From Methylococcus capsulatus (lineage in GTDB: Bacteria > Pseudomonadota > Gammaproteobacteria > Methylococcales > Methylococcaceae): a DNA stretch of 64,000 bases. The notes below the pieces were generated by a model, which saw only the letters and a program-made list of their open reading frames with translations, was not told where the DNA came from and did no database searches. Position 1 is the stretch's first letter, and each line of letters begins with the position of its first letter. Positions 18,542 to 30,928 of the stretch are shown one piece after another. The position numbers and the translations under genes were made by a program. Where the stretch lies: NCBI RefSeq assembly GCF_036864975.1, contig NZ_CP104311.1, forward strand, positions 1,156,001 through 1,220,000, in the 5' to 3' direction.

Positions 18542-18737
18542 GGCTTCCTCCTCGAGTGTTCTCGTTTTGGAAAATTTTTTCAGACCGTGACTGTATCACA
18601 GCGTCGGAACTGCGGGTGCATGAGTCAATACCATGAAAATCATAAGGTTAAGATCTTCTCCCTTTTGACTTCCGGCACCGCTTGCGCCATCCTCCCGCCT
18701 GTCCCAGACCGCTGACGAAACACCAGGAGGAAATCCC
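18542..18737. other. Divergent promoter region between oxidoreductase and peroxiredoxin genes
   Basis: This 196-bp gap separates divergent genes and is visibly AT-richer around 18565-18660. I see no clear consensus promoter or OxyR-type site by eye, and no gene. Confidence 0.4.
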
Positions 18738-19244
18738 ATGACTATAAAAGTTGGAGACCGTCTACCCGCGGGCAGCCTCACCGAATGCACCGAGTTCGAT
18801 CCGGCCACCGCCTGTCCGATGAACCCCAAGGTACTCGATGTCGGCGAACAGGCCAAAGGCAAGAAGCTCGTGATCTTCGGCGTGCCCGGCGCCTTCACCC
18901 CTACCTGTTCGGTCAAGCACCTGCCCGGCTTCATTGCGAATTACGATCAGCTCAGAGCCAAGGGCGTGGACGAAATCTGGTGCATGGCCGTGAACGATGG
19001 CTTCGTGATGGCAGCCTGGGGCCGCGAGCAAAAGGCCGACGGCAAGGTGCGCATGATGGCCGACGGCAGCGCCGACTATGCGAAAAAGCTTGGCTTGGAC
19101 CGCGACCTGACCGCCAATGGTATGGGCATCCGCTGCCACCGCTTCGCCATGATCGTCGACGACGGCGTGGTCAAATACCTCGGCGTCGAAGCCTCCGGCA
19201 AGTTTGAAGTCTCGAATGCCGAGGCTGTCCTGGCGCATCTGTGA
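18738..19244 (+). CDS. Peroxiredoxin (Prx5-type)
   Basis: It reduces hydroperoxides through a cysteine. The 168-residue product has the peroxidatic motif PGAFTPTCSVKHLPGF (cysteine near residue 56) and WCMAVNDGFVMAAWG, which define the Prx5/type II group. It is not fused to glutaredoxin. A strong ribosome site (AGGAGG) precedes the ATG. rpiB follows after 39 bases. Confidence 0.92.
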   Translation: MTIKVGDRLPAGSLTECTEFDPATACPMNPKVLDVGEQAKGKKLVIFGVPGAFTPTCSVKHLPGFIANYDQLRAKGVDEIWCMAVNDGFVMAAWGREQKADGKVRMMADGSADYAKKLGLDRDLTANGMGIRCHRFAMIVDDGVVKYLGVEASGKFEVSNAEAVLAHL

Positions 19245-19283
19245 CCGGGCCGTCAGACCCCAACCCTATACAGGAACCCGCAC

Positions 19284-19712
19284 ATGAAAATAGGTATCGC
19301 ATCCGATCACGCCGGTTTCGATTACAAAGAACAGCTTCGTGCCTGGCTGACTTCGCTCGGCCATGAAGTCGTCGACTACGGCTGCTTCAGCGACGAACGT
19401 ACCGATTATCCCACCTGGATACGCCCCTGCGCGCAGGCCGTGGCTCGCGGCGAAGTCGAGCGCGGCATCGTGCTCGGCGGCAGCGGCAACGGGGAGGCCA
19501 TCGTCGCCAACCGGGTCAAAGGCTGCCGCTGCGGCTACTGCTTCAACGAAGAAACCGCCTACCTCACCCGCTGGCACAACGACGCCAACTGTATCGCCAT
19601 GGGTCAGCGCATCGTCACTTTGGACATGGCCAAGAAGATCGTCGAAACCTTCCTCGCGACCGGATTCGAGGGGGGGCGCCACATTCCACGGATCGTGGCG
19701 ATCGACGCCTAG
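19284..19712 (+). CDS. rpiB: Ribose-5-phosphate isomerase B
   Basis: It interconverts ribose 5-phosphate and ribulose 5-phosphate. The 142-residue product has ASDHAGFDYKEQL at the N-terminus, the anion-hole region VLGGSGNGEAIVANRVKG, and RWHNDANCIAMGQR. In RuMP-cycle methanotrophs this reaction helps regenerate the formaldehyde acceptor ribulose 5-phosphate (inference from pathway). The glycine-rich loop has GSGNGE, the variant that replaces the catalytic cysteine region of Escherichia coli RpiB (GTGxG). Confidence 0.92.
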   Translation: MKIGIASDHAGFDYKEQLRAWLTSLGHEVVDYGCFSDERTDYPTWIRPCAQAVARGEVERGIVLGGSGNGEAIVANRVKGCRCGYCFNEETAYLTRWHNDANCIAMGQRIVTLDMAKKIVETFLATGFEGGRHIPRIVAIDA

Positions 19713-19928
19713 CCCCTGCCGCCTGGGCACACCGGCGAGGCCGACAGGCATCGGTCTCTTCAGGGGGGGACGAATCGATGCCGCCAAGACTGCACGGCCG
19801 ATGTCGAAACAACGCGGTGTTGAAAATGTTTTCGCGGTGGGAGTAGTCTTTGCGCGGGACCGATGGATCGATCGTCGACATGCGCATCGCCTTCGGATTG
19901 CCGTTTCAGCCATAGATGGAGAAAACCT

Positions 19929-20150
19929 ATGTTTCTCAAGAAAAAACAGAATGGACATCTGGTCGAGATTCTCGGCCTCGGCGATTTGTTCAATCCGATG
20001 CACAAAATGGTGCCCGGCCGCCTGCATTACGGGGAAGAGCTGCAGGACCCTGAGAAGTTCGATAAGTCGGATCTGGTGTTCCCCTCCGGCGAGGAACTGC
20101 CTCGCTGCTGGGTCGATCCCCATTACCGCGACAGCGAGCTGAAGAAGTAA
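19929..20150 (+). CDS. Small conserved-looking acidic protein, function unknown
   Basis: The 74-residue product starts MFLKKKQNGHLVEILGLGDL and contains PMHKMVPGRLHYGEELQDPE and SGEELPRCWVDPHYRD. It has no signal, membrane segment or metal motif, apart from one cysteine and two histidines. GGAG lies upstream of the ATG. The strong charge pattern and clean start support a real gene. I do not recognise a named family. Confidence 0.6.
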   Translation: MFLKKKQNGHLVEILGLGDLFNPMHKMVPGRLHYGEELQDPEKFDKSDLVFPSGEELPRCWVDPHYRDSELKK

Positions 20151-20159
20151 CCTCCGGCT

Positions 20160-20828
20160 TCAGTCGGAAGCCAGACGGTGCGCCTGCCGGGTGGTTTCCG
20201 GCAGGCGGTAGCGGGGGGCGCAGCGCAATACCCAGTCCACCGCGGTCGACAGGCTCAGCCGATGCCCCACTGAGACGTACACCGGCTGGACGCCCCGGCG
20301 GGTCCGCACCACCGCACCGACGATTTCGTCGCTGTCGATCAGCGGTATCCAACTTCCCCGCTCCTCCGCCAATTCTCCATGTGTTCCGACCAGGCGGGTT
20401 TTGCCGACGCCGATGGTCGGAATTTCCGTCAACACCCCGAGGTGGCAGGCGATGCCGAAACGCCGCGGATGCGCATAGCCGTGCCCGTCCACCAGGATGA
20501 GTTCGGGTAGGAAATTCAGCCGCTCCAGCGCTTCGAGCAGCGCGGGCAGTTCGCGAAAAGACAGCAGACCGGGAATATAGGGGAAACAGGTCGGCTGGCG
20601 AACGATGGACTGATCGATGAGGCGGAGGCTGGGAAAATCGAGCACGGCGACCGCGGCCCGGGTGATCCTGCCCCGGTCTTCGAATCCTACGTCCACGCCG
20701 GCCACGGCGCGGATTTCGGCAGGAAGCGCGTCTTCGGCCAGTACCAGCGGGCGGAGCCGGGCCTGCAGGCCGGCCGCTTCCCGGGGGCTTAGATCCCAGC
20801 GGTGCGCGTGGCGGAGCGCCAGGCCCAA
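20160..20828 (-). CDS. nfi: Endonuclease V (deoxyinosine 3' endonuclease)
   Basis: It nicks DNA near deoxyinosine and so starts repair of deaminated adenine. The 222-residue product has [11 protein letters not shown] (first catalytic Asp), [35 protein letters not shown] (second catalytic Asp) and [10 protein letters not shown]. The TTG at 20828 lies 2 bases after the mazG stop and gives the family's usual length; longer frames upstream run inside mazG. It is co-transcribed with mazG, which cleanses the nucleotide pool. Confidence 0.92.
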   Translation of the reverse strand: MGLALRHAHRWDLSPREAAGLQARLRPLVLAEDALPAEIRAVAGVDVGFEDRGRITRAAVAVLDFPSLRLIDQSIVRQPTCFPYIPGLLSFRELPALLEALERLNFLPELILVDGHGYAHPRRFGIACHLGVLTEIPTIGVGKTRLVGTHGELAEERGSWIPLIDSDEIVGAVVRTRRGVQPVYVSVGHRLSLSTAVDWVLRCAPRYRLPETTRQAHRLASD

Positions 20829-20830
20829 GG

Positions 20831-21619
20831 TCAGTGCCCGGCCCGCTTGGCCTCGTCCCAGAAGGCATCGAGCTCGGCCAGGGTGCAGTCGGCCAGTTGC
20901 TTGCCGGCCCGCTCCACGCATGCTTCGATGAACCGGAAACGCCGGCGGAACTTGCGGTTGCCTTCCCGCAGCGCGGTTTCGGCGTCCACGTCCAGATGGC
21001 GGGCGAGGTTGACCAGTACGAACAACAAATCGCCCATTTCCTCTCGCACATGCGCCGTATCGCCCGAGGCGACGGCTTGTTCCAGTTCATCCAGTTCTTC
21101 GCGGACCTTGCCCAATACCTCGGCCGGTGAATCCCAGTCGAAGCCATGGCGGGCTGCGCGTTTCTGCAGTTTCTGCGCTTCCATCAAGGCCGGCAGGGCG
21201 GTGGCGACGCCCTCGAGAATACTGCCGGGGGGCTGGCCGGTTTGCTCCGATTGTTCTTCGAGCTTGGACGTCTCCCAATAGCGCAGCCTTTCCGTATCGC
21301 TGGCGAAGTCAACGCCGGCGAAGACGTGCGGATGGCGGCGTTCCAGCTTGTCGGCGATCGCGGCAGCGACGGCTTCGAAATCGAACAGCCCCTGTTCCTC
21401 CGCCATCCGCGAATGGAACGCAACCTGCAGCAGCAGATCGCCCAGTTCGTTACGCAGATCGGTGAAATCGCCTCTTTCGATGGCATCGGCGACCTCATAG
21501 GCTTCTTCCAGCGTGTAGGGGACCAGGCTGGCGAAGTCTTGCTGGCGGTCCCAAGGGCAGCCTGTGTCCGGGTCCCGCAAGCGGGCCATGATTTCGAGGA
21601 GGCGGCGGGTCTGCTGCAC
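20831..21619 (-). CDS. mazG: Nucleoside triphosphate pyrophosphohydrolase MazG
   Basis: It hydrolyses (d)NTPs to monophosphates and removes non-canonical nucleotides. The 262-residue product carries two MazG domains. The first has [15 protein letters not shown] and [18 protein letters not shown], and the second has [19 protein letters not shown]; both show the ExxE...ExxD metal pattern. It sits between a PfkB-type kinase (2-bp gap) and nfi on one strand. Confidence 0.93.
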   Translation of the reverse strand: MQQTRRLLEIMARLRDPDTGCPWDRQQDFASLVPYTLEEAYEVADAIERGDFTDLRNELGDLLLQVAFHSRMAEEQGLFDFEAVAAAIADKLERRHPHVFAGVDFASDTERLRYWETSKLEEQSEQTGQPPGSILEGVATALPALMEAQKLQKRAARHGFDWDSPAEVLGKVREELDELEQAVASGDTAHVREEMGDLLFVLVNLARHLDVDAETALREGNRKFRRRFRFIEACVERAGKQLADCTLAELDAFWDEAKRAGH

Positions 21620-21621
21620 GG

Positions 21622-22554
21622 TCAGAAGGCGTAATCGAAGTTTTCCCGGAAGCGTTCCCGGAACGACTCGAGCGAGAAACTGTGATTCTGGGTGCCGGCG
21701 GTTTCCACCTTGATCGCGCCCATGAGCGAGGCAATGCGGCCCGTGGTGACCCAGTCCAGGTCTTCGAGCAGGCCGTAGATCAGCCCGGCCCGGTAGGCGT
21801 CGCCGCAGCCGGTGGGATCGAGCACGGCGGTGGGGCGTGCGGCGGGGATTTCATGGCAGGCTCCGGCGGCGTAGATAAGGGAGCCGCCGGCCCCACGGGT
21901 GACGATGACAGCATCGACCCGTTCGGCCAGCCGGCTCGGATTCAGGCCGGTGCGCTCCTGCATCAGGCGCGCCTCGTAGTCGTTCAGTGTGACCCAATTC
22001 GCCAGTTCGACGAACTTGAGCAGCTCCTCCCCATCGAACATCGGCATCCCCTGACCCGGATCGAAGATGAAGGGGATGCGGGCATCGGCGAACTGGCGCG
22101 CATGCTGGAGCATGCCTTCCTTGCCGTCGGGTGCCACGATGCCGAGGCGGATGCCGGCATCGGTCGGCACATCGTTCAGATGGGAAAAGGACATGGCCCC
22201 CGGATGGAAAGCGGTGATCTGGTTGTCGTCCATATCGGTGGTGATATAGGCCTGCGCGGTGTAGCTGTCCTCGATCGTCCGGATGTAGTCCCGCCGGATG
22301 CCACAGTACGCCAGCCATTGGGCATACGGTCCGAAATCCCTGCCGACGGTGGCCATCGGCAACGGGTCGTGGCCCAGCAGTTTGAGGTTGTAGGCGATGT
22401 TGCCGGCACAGCCACCGTATTCGCGGCGTAGTTCCGGCACCAGGAACGAGACGTTCAGGATATGGACCTGATCGGGCAGGATGTGGTGTTTGAAACGGTC
22501 CTGAAACACCATGATGGTGTCATAGGCCATGGAGCCGCAGATGAGAGCGCTCAT
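21622..22554 (-). CDS. PfkB-family carbohydrate/nucleoside kinase (adenosine-kinase-like)
   Basis: The 310-residue product has the two PfkB signatures: EYGGCAGNIAYNLKLLGHDP near the N-terminus and VLDPTGCGDAYRAGLIYGLL near the C-terminus, with the catalytic Asp in GCGD. The N-terminus (ALICGSMAYDTIM) and the inserted lid resemble adenosine-kinase-like and ribokinase members more than phosphofructokinases. The substrate is uncertain. The neighbouring nucleotide enzymes (mazG, nfi) favour a nucleoside. Confidence 0.85.
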   Translation of the reverse strand: MSALICGSMAYDTIMVFQDRFKHHILPDQVHILNVSFLVPELRREYGGCAGNIAYNLKLLGHDPLPMATVGRDFGPYAQWLAYCGIRRDYIRTIEDSYTAQAYITTDMDDNQITAFHPGAMSFSHLNDVPTDAGIRLGIVAPDGKEGMLQHARQFADARIPFIFDPGQGMPMFDGEELLKFVELANWVTLNDYEARLMQERTGLNPSRLAERVDAVIVTRGAGGSLIYAAGACHEIPAARPTAVLDPTGCGDAYRAGLIYGLLEDLDWVTTGRIASLMGAIKVETAGTQNHSFSLESFRERFRENFDYAF

Positions 22555-22609
22555 GCCGGTATCGTCCTGCTGTCGTCAGAGTGAAATGGCTTAGTCTGCC
22601 GGGAGTGTT

Positions 22610-22972
22610 TCAGCGAATCAAGATGAGGAGCCAGACGCCGCCGGCCAGGACCAGCGAGCTCAGCACCGCCGCGGAACCGATGTCCTTGGCCCGGCCGGAC
22701 AGGTTGTTCCGCTCGATGCCGATGCGGTCGATCGTTACCTCGACGGCGGTGTTGAGCAGTTCGACGATCAGGACATTGATCAACACCCCCACCAGGAATG
22801 CCCGCTCTATCCCCGATTCGCCCAGCCACAAACCGAGCGGCACACCGGCCAGGGCCAGCCAGCACTCCTGGCGGAAAGCCTCTTCATGGCGCCAGGTGGC
22901 GCGGAATCCGGCGAGGGAATTGATGAATGCTGCGTAAAGGCGGGCAAAGCCCTTGAGATTTTGTCCAGCCAT
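22610..22972 (-). CDS. dgkA: Diacylglycerol kinase
   Basis: It phosphorylates diacylglycerol at the inner membrane, recycling lipid from periplasmic glucan or LPS synthesis. The 120-residue product begins MAGQNLKGFARLYAAF, has the conserved FRQECWLALAG, and VELLNTAVEVTIDRIG with the catalytic glutamate, and three membrane segments. ATG 22972 has AGGAAA upstream; a longer frame to 23020 lacks support. Confidence 0.93.
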   Translation of the reverse strand: MAGQNLKGFARLYAAFINSLAGFRATWRHEEAFRQECWLALAGVPLGLWLGESGIERAFLVGVLINVLIVELLNTAVEVTIDRIGIERNNLSGRAKDIGSAAVLSSLVLAGGVWLLILIR

Positions 22973-23186
22973 AGATTTCCTGCGAAAACGAAAGCCAAAG
23001 TTGCAATCAACCACTATCACACGCAGAGGTTACAACCGTGTTGTGGCCAGGCCCTCCGTCTGAACGCAAAAAGGGGACTATGCTTAACGAGTGAAGAGCG
23101 ATGACTGGGGGACGGCATTCTGTGGACCAGGGGCCGCACAGCCGTCGGGGAATGCCGTGCAAACGGCCTGCGCAGAGGAGAGAGTC

Positions 23187-25439
<2,253 letters not shown>

Positions 25440-25447
25440 TGTTCCCC

Positions 25448-25468
25448 GGGACCGGACGGCCCCTTTTT
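25448..25468 (+). terminator. Rho-independent terminator after the CBM2 gene
   Basis: GGGACC ggac GGCCCC followed by TTTTT lies 8 bases after the stop codon. One A-C mismatch interrupts the stem. It overlaps the end of convergent gcvH. Confidence 0.65.
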
Positions 25469-25850
25469 ACCCTTCGGCGATGGCCCGGTAGTGTTCGGCG
25501 TCGAACAGCCGGTCCAGTTCGGAAATGTCCTCAGGTCTCACGGCGAACAGCCAGGCCTCGTATGGCGACTGGTTGACGCGCTCCGGCGCATCGGCCAGCG
25601 CCTCGTTGCGAGCGACGATCTCTCCGCTCAAGGGGCTGTTGACATCCGCTGCCGTCTTCACCGATTCGATCACCGCACAGGCCTCGCCGGCGCGCACGCG
25701 GCGGCCGACGGCCGGCAGTTCCAGGTAGACCAGATCCCCCAGCGCTTCCTGGGCATGGTCGGAAATTCCGACCTTGACGGTTCCATCTGCTTCCAGGCGG
25801 GCCCATTCGTGGGTCTTGGCGTATTTCAGCCCAGCCGGCAAGTTGCTCAT
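25467..25850 (-). CDS. gcvH: Glycine cleavage system H protein
   Basis: GcvH carries a lipoyl group that shuttles the aminomethyl intermediate of glycine cleavage. The 127-residue product has the lipoylation site [20 protein letters not shown] (lysine near residue 65) and the C-terminal [12 protein letters not shown]. No gcvT or gcvP is in the window, so it is either encoded apart from its partners or serves in lipoate handling. GAGGAAGAGG lies upstream of ATG 25850. Confidence 0.93.
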   Translation of the reverse strand: MSNLPAGLKYAKTHEWARLEADGTVKVGISDHAQEALGDLVYLELPAVGRRVRAGEACAVIESVKTAADVNSPLSGEIVARNEALADAPERVNQSPYEAWLFAVRPEDISELDRLFDAEHYRAIAEG

Positions 25851-26039
25851 GAGTCGGTGTCCTCTTCCTCGGGTCGGTCAAACGGCCATTCTCACAACTT
25901 ATGTGAAATCGCCAGGCAGGTAAAGGCGTGTGCTAAGCAACGCAGTGTCACCGACCGGTGTTTCCCAGTCCTTCGGCACCGTTTGCGGGTAAACTACAGC
26001 GAACCCATACTGGAAATTTTTGGTCAGGAGCCATCGAGA

Positions 26040-27125
26040 ATGAGCGTTACCCAGGCGGATGTCGAAGCCGCCCTGAAAAACTTCGTCGATCCCAATCTCG
26101 GCGTCGATTGGTTCGCCGCCAAGTCGGTGAAAAAGATGAGCGTGGACGGCGACCGCGTGAGCCTTAGCATCGCGCTGGGCTATCCCGCCGGTTCCTGCCG
26201 CGATGAACTGGCGCAGGCTGCGAAAGCCGCGATCCAGGCGGCGGTCGGCGCCGCCGAGGTCGAGATCGACATCGTCTCGGAAATCGTTTCCCATGCGGTA
26301 CAGAAGGGCTTGAAGCCGATGCCGGGGGTGCGGAATATCATCGCCGTCGCCTCGGGCAAGGGCGGGGTGGGCAAGTCGACCACGGCGGTCAATCTGGCCT
26401 TGGCCCTGGCCGCTGAAGGCGCGCGGGTCGGTATTCTCGACGCCGACATCCACGGTCCCAGTCAGCCGCTGATGCTGGGGGTGTCCGGGCGGCCCGAAAC
26501 CGAAGGCAGGAAAATCCGCCCTATCGTTGCGCACGGTCTCCAATCCATGTCCATCGGCTATCTGATCGACGAGGATACCCCGATGATCTGGCGCGGCCCG
26601 ATGGTCGTCGGCGCCTTGCAGCAACTGTTGAACGATACCCTGTGGGAGGACCTCGATTACCTGATCGTTGACCTACCGCCCGGTACCGGCGACATTCAGC
26701 TCTCGCTGGCGCAGCAGATCCCGGTGTCCGGCGCGGTCATCGTCACCACCCCGCAGGACATCGCTTTGCTGGACGCGCAGAAGGGCCTCAAAATGTTCGA
26801 GAAGGTCAGCATCCCCGTCCTCGGCATCATCGAGAACATGAGCATCCATGTGTGCAGCCGCTGCGGACACGCCGAACCGATCTTCGGCGAGGGCGGCGGC
26901 GAGAAGATGGCGCATAAGTATGGTACCGAACTGCTCGGTCAGTTGCCGCTGAACCGCAGTATCCGCGAAGACGCCGACGGCGGCCGGCCGACCGTGATCG
27001 CGGCGCCGGACAGCGAGCCAGCCCGGATATACCGGAGCATCGCCCGCAAGGCCGCGGCACGGCTGGCGCTCAAGGCCAAGGACTACAGCGGCCGCTTCCC
27101 GACCATCACTGTAGTGAACAACTGA
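26040..27125 (+). CDS. apbC: Mrp/ApbC-family iron-sulfur cluster carrier ATPase
   Basis: It binds and transfers iron-sulfur clusters using ATP. The 361-residue product has a DUF59-type N-terminus ([17 protein letters not shown]), the deviant Walker [21 protein letters not shown] near residue 105, [25 protein letters not shown] and a C-terminal cluster-binding CSRCGH (CxxC). ATG 26040 is chosen by the DUF59 start. The gene leads a short + strand set with dcd 10 bases downstream. Confidence 0.93.
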   Translation: MSVTQADVEAALKNFVDPNLGVDWFAAKSVKKMSVDGDRVSLSIALGYPAGSCRDELAQAAKAAIQAAVGAAEVEIDIVSEIVSHAVQKGLKPMPGVRNIIAVASGKGGVGKSTTAVNLALALAAEGARVGILDADIHGPSQPLMLGVSGRPETEGRKIRPIVAHGLQSMSIGYLIDEDTPMIWRGPMVVGALQQLLNDTLWEDLDYLIVDLPPGTGDIQLSLAQQIPVSGAVIVTTPQDIALLDAQKGLKMFEKVSIPVLGIIENMSIHVCSRCGHAEPIFGEGGGEKMAHKYGTELLGQLPLNRSIREDADGGRPTVIAAPDSEPARIYRSIARKAAARLALKAKDYSGRFPTITVVNN

Positions 27126-27135
27126 CCGGATCGAC

Positions 27136-27702
27136 ATGGGCATCAAATCAGACCGCTGGATACGGAAGATGGCGCGGGAGCACGGCATGATCGAGCCGTT
27201 CGAGCCGCATCAGGTTCGGCACGGTGAATCCTCCGGTGTCATTTCCTACGGCACCTCGAGTTATGGCTACGACGTCCGCTGCTCCAACGAATTCAAGATA
27301 TTCACCAACATCAACTCGGCCATCGTCGATCCCAAGAACTTCGACCAGAACAGTTTCGTCGACCTGGTTTCGGACGTGTGCATCATTCCGCCCAATTCGT
27401 TCGCGCTGGCCCGGACGGTGGAGTACTTCCGCATCCCCCGCGACGTGCTGACCATCTGCCTGGGCAAGTCGACCTATGCCCGCTGCGGCATCATCGTCAA
27501 TGTCACGCCCCTGGAGCCGGAATGGGAGGGGCACGTGACCCTGGAGTTTTCCAATACCACACCCCTGCCGGCGAAGATTTATGCCAATGAAGGCGTTGCC
27601 CAGGTATTGTTCCTAGGCGCCGACGATGTCTGCGAAACCTCCTACCGGGACCGCAGCGGCAAATACCAGGGCCAGACCGGTGTCACTCTGCCCAAGGCTT
27701 GA
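27136..27702 (+). CDS. dcd: dCTP deaminase
   Basis: It deaminates dCTP to dUTP for thymidylate synthesis. The 188-residue product matches the family in length and has [39 protein letters not shown] with the catalytic glutamate in [15 protein letters not shown], and a C-terminal [17 protein letters not shown]. It lies 10 bp after apbC and 27 bp before hemL. Confidence 0.96.
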   Translation: MGIKSDRWIRKMAREHGMIEPFEPHQVRHGESSGVISYGTSSYGYDVRCSNEFKIFTNINSAIVDPKNFDQNSFVDLVSDVCIIPPNSFALARTVEYFRIPRDVLTICLGKSTYARCGIIVNVTPLEPEWEGHVTLEFSNTTPLPAKIYANEGVAQVLFLGADDVCETSYRDRSGKYQGQTGVTLPKA

Positions 27703-27729
27703 TTTCGACCTTTTCGGAGAACCCAGTTC

Positions 27730-29010
27730 ATGCTCGATTCCACCACTCTTTTCGCCGATGCCTGCCGCTTCATCCCCGGCGGCGTGAACTCCCCGGTTCG
27801 CGCCTTCCGCGGCGTGGGGGGGACGCCAGTGTTCGTCGAACGCGCCGAAGGCCCTTATCTTTATGGCGTGGATGGCAAGGCCTATATCGACTACGTCGGG
27901 TCCTGGGGGGCTATGGTGCTCGGCCATGCCCACCCGGAGGTGCTGAAGGCAGTGCATGCCGCGGTCGATCGGGGCTTGAGCTACGGCGCGCCCACCGTGG
28001 CCGAAACCGCCATGGCCAAGACGGTCTGCGCACTGGTGCCGTCGCTGGACCGGGTGCGGATGGTCAGTTCCGGTACTGAGGCGACCATGAGCGCCATCCG
28101 GCTGGCTCGCGGCTGCACCGGTCGCGACAAGATCGTGAAATTCGAGGGCTGTTACCACGGCCATTCCGATTCGCTCCTGGTCAAAGCCGGTTCCGGCGCT
28201 CTCACCCTCGGCGTGCCCAGCTCGCCCGGTGTACCACCCAGCCTGGCGGAGCACACCCTGACCCTGCCTTACAACGATGCCGTCGCAGTGCGGGAGGTCT
28301 TCGCGCGTCACGGGGCCGAGATCGCCTGCATCATCGTCGAACCCGTGGCGGGCAACATGAACTGTGTGCCGCCGGTTCCGGGATTCCTGGAGACCCTGCG
28401 CGACGTTTGTGATGCAAGCGGCGCAGTATTGATTTTCGACGAGGTAATGACCGGCTTCCGGGTGGCGTTGGGGGGTGCGCAGGCGCATTACGGCGTATGT
28501 CCGGATCTGACCACACTGGGCAAAGTCATCGGGGGCGGCATGCCGGTCGGGGCTTTCGGCGGGCGGCTCGACATCATGGCGCAGCTCGCGCCGACGGGGC
28601 CGGTGTACCAGGCCGGCACGCTGTCGGGTAACCCCGTGGCCATGGCGGCCGGATCGAAGACCCTGGAGCTGATCTCGCAGCCGAAGTTTTTCGACGAGCT
28701 GGCGGAAAAGACCCGCCACTTAGCCGAAGGCTTGCGGGTCCGGGCGGAGCAGGCGGGGATTCCCCTGAGTGTCAACTGGGTCGGCGGCATGTTCGGCCTG
28801 TTCTTCACCGAACAGGAGGGCGTGAGGCGGTTCGACCAGGTCATGGCCTGTGACCAGGAGCGTTTCCGGCGGTTTTTCCATGGCATGCTGGAAGAGGGTG
28901 TCTACCTCGCGCCATCTGCTTTCGAGGCAGGTTTCGTGTCTGCGGCCCACGACTACGAGGTCCTGGACCGTACCCTCACCGCGGCCGAGCGGGTATTCGC
29001 CGGGCTTTGA
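27730..29010 (+). CDS. hemL: Glutamate-1-semialdehyde 2,1-aminomutase
   Basis: It makes 5-aminolevulinate for heme. The 426-residue class III aminotransferase-fold protein has [45 protein letters not shown] and the PLP lysine in [18 protein letters not shown] (about 265). Its stop overlaps the TTG start of the next gene. Confidence 0.96.
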   Translation: MLDSTTLFADACRFIPGGVNSPVRAFRGVGGTPVFVERAEGPYLYGVDGKAYIDYVGSWGAMVLGHAHPEVLKAVHAAVDRGLSYGAPTVAETAMAKTVCALVPSLDRVRMVSSGTEATMSAIRLARGCTGRDKIVKFEGCYHGHSDSLLVKAGSGALTLGVPSSPGVPPSLAEHTLTLPYNDAVAVREVFARHGAEIACIIVEPVAGNMNCVPPVPGFLETLRDVCDASGAVLIFDEVMTGFRVALGGAQAHYGVCPDLTTLGKVIGGGMPVGAFGGRLDIMAQLAPTGPVYQAGTLSGNPVAMAAGSKTLELISQPKFFDELAEKTRHLAEGLRVRAEQAGIPLSVNWVGGMFGLFFTEQEGVRRFDQVMACDQERFRRFFHGMLEEGVYLAPSAFEAGFVSAAHDYEVLDRTLTAAERVFAGL

Positions 29011-30917
29011 GCCTGGAAGCCGTCCACCTGTGGGTTGACCAGCACCCGCATCTTGCCGGGCTGGCGGTGTTCGCCATCGTTCTGGCCGAATCGCTTGCGG
29101 TCGTCGGCCTGCTGCTGCCGGGCACAATCCTGATCTTTGCTTTCGGCACGCTGGTGGGTGGCGGTACGATGGATTTCGTTTCCACTTATGCCTGGGCATT
29201 GAGTGGTGCTCTCCTGGGGGATGGCGTCAGTTTCTGGCTGGGTTGGCGCCATCGCCAGCGGATCCGGACCACTTGGCCATTCAGCCGGTTCCCGGCCGTG
29301 CTGGAGCGTGGTGTCGGTTTCTTCCGCCGCTACGGCGGTCATAGCGTCCTGTTCGGCCGGTTCTTCGGCGCCGTGCGCGGCATCGTACCGCTGGTGGCCG
29401 GCATGGCCGGCATGCCGCCGGGCCGCTTCGTCGGCTACAGCGCCGTGGCGGCGGCCCTGTGGGTTCCACTGTTCCTGGCTCCTGGTGTCCTGTTCGGCGC
29501 ATCGCTGGAACTGGCCTCGGGAACGACGGCCCGGCTGGTCGGCCTCGGGCTCGCACTCATCGCACTGCTCTGGTTCGCAGTGTGGGTGACGGTACGGGTT
29601 TATGCGATCCTTCAACCCAGAACTCGCGACCTGATCCTGCTGATGTTCCGCATCGCCAGGGACCATCGTCTGCTCGGTCGCATCACGCTGCCGTTGCTCG
29701 ATTCCGAGCGGCGGGACTACGGAGGTCTGGCGCTGGTCGGCGGCCTCATCTTCGCGGTGGTTTTCGCCGGGGCACGGTTGCTCACGGTTCCGCCGCTACC
29801 CGTTTCGTTCGCCGCTTGGCGCACGCCGGCGGCGGATTATGGCTTCACGGTGCTGGAGTCGCTGGGGAGCCGCGACGCCCTGCTGCTCGAGCTCGGTGTC
29901 CTGGGGCTTTGGCTGGGTTACCAGCGTTCGTTCGTCGCCCTTGCCCATGGGGTGATTGCAGCGATCTTTGCGCTCTCGCTGGGCTGGATGGGAGACCACG
30001 TCTTTGCCTCCCCGCCGTTCGACCCCCATGTGTTGCGCGGATGCGTGGCATTTGGCTTTGTCGCGGTTCTTTTGGCGCCAGCATTCCGGAAGGTCGGGGG
30101 GCGGGTGGTGTACGCCGTGGCGGCGGCGCTGGTTGCGGCCTTGGGGTTTGCCCGCATTTACCTGGACCGCGGCGAATTACCTGCGGTGCTGTTCGCTCTG
30201 ACGATCGGTCTGGCCTGGTTGATTCCGCTGGGAATCGCCTGCCGCAGGCATTGCGAAGCGAAAGCGTCGTCGCCGGCTGCTGCATCGCTGGTGACGGCCT
30301 GCCTGACGTTGGTGCTGGCCGTCGAAGCCATGCGGCACGGGCCGGCGGAATTCGTGCACGCCCCGCTCGTGCAGCGGATGACGACCGCCGAGTGGCTCGC
30401 GGACGGTTGGAGACGACTGCCGGCCTGCCGGCTGCAGCCGTTGGGGCGGCCGCATCAGCCTCTGCCGATTCAGTGGGCGAGCACTCTGGAAGCCATTCGG
30501 GAGAACCTCGGAAAGCTGGGCTGGCGCATGGCGACGCCGTTGTCCTGGCGGTCGGGACTGCAATGGTTCAATCCCCGAGCGAGACCGGAGGACTGGCCGG
30601 TACTGGCGCGTTTCAACGAGGAAAGCGAAGACACTTTGCGTATGTTACGACCCGAAAACGGCGGGCGCTGGATGGTGCTGCGGCTGTGGCCGAGCCGGTT
30701 CGTACTGGCGGAAAACGACATCCCGCTTTGGGTCGGCAGGATCGATCTGCTCGAAGCGGTCAACCGCTTCGGTTTTCTGGGCTATTTCCGGGAGGTGGGA
30801 GACTCGGACCGCATCGATGCCGCCGCGATCCTGACGCCGGAGCGCGTCCTGGATCTCATCGCCACCCCGGTGGTGCGGGATCCCGGATACCCTGCGGTTC
30901 TGATCCGGGATCGCTGA
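29007..30917 (+). CDS. DedA-family membrane protein fused to LssY-type C-terminal domain
   Basis: The 636-residue protein begins with a DedA domain (about 1-200: [41 protein letters not shown] and the helix pair that follow). About six more membrane helices follow (250-440), then a soluble LssY-like C-terminus (about 450-620) with [15 protein letters not shown] and [13 protein letters not shown]. DedA proteins act in lipid carrier recycling and membrane homeostasis; the LssY part's role is unknown. The middle part lacks an obvious complete PAP2 motif. Start TTG 29007 overlaps the hemL stop, implying translational coupling. It converges with rho. Confidence 0.85.
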   Translation: MSLEAVHLWVDQHPHLAGLAVFAIVLAESLAVVGLLLPGTILIFAFGTLVGGGTMDFVSTYAWALSGALLGDGVSFWLGWRHRQRIRTTWPFSRFPAVLERGVGFFRRYGGHSVLFGRFFGAVRGIVPLVAGMAGMPPGRFVGYSAVAAALWVPLFLAPGVLFGASLELASGTTARLVGLGLALIALLWFAVWVTVRVYAILQPRTRDLILLMFRIARDHRLLGRITLPLLDSERRDYGGLALVGGLIFAVVFAGARLLTVPPLPVSFAAWRTPAADYGFTVLESLGSRDALLLELGVLGLWLGYQRSFVALAHGVIAAIFALSLGWMGDHVFASPPFDPHVLRGCVAFGFVAVLLAPAFRKVGGRVVYAVAAALVAALGFARIYLDRGELPAVLFALTIGLAWLIPLGIACRRHCEAKASSPAAASLVTACLTLVLAVEAMRHGPAEFVHAPLVQRMTTAEWLADGWRRLPACRLQPLGRPHQPLPIQWASTLEAIRENLGKLGWRMATPLSWRSGLQWFNPRARPEDWPVLARFNEESEDTLRMLRPENGGRWMVLRLWPSRFVLAENDIPLWVGRIDLLEAVNRFGFLGYFREVGDSDRIDAAAILTPERVLDLIATPVVRDPGYPAVLIRDR

Positions 30918-30928
30918 AAGCCAATGCC

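Noticed and set aside
25851-26039. Glycine riboswitch upstream of gcvH
   Set aside because: I could not find the conserved core or tandem aptamer layout in this gap.
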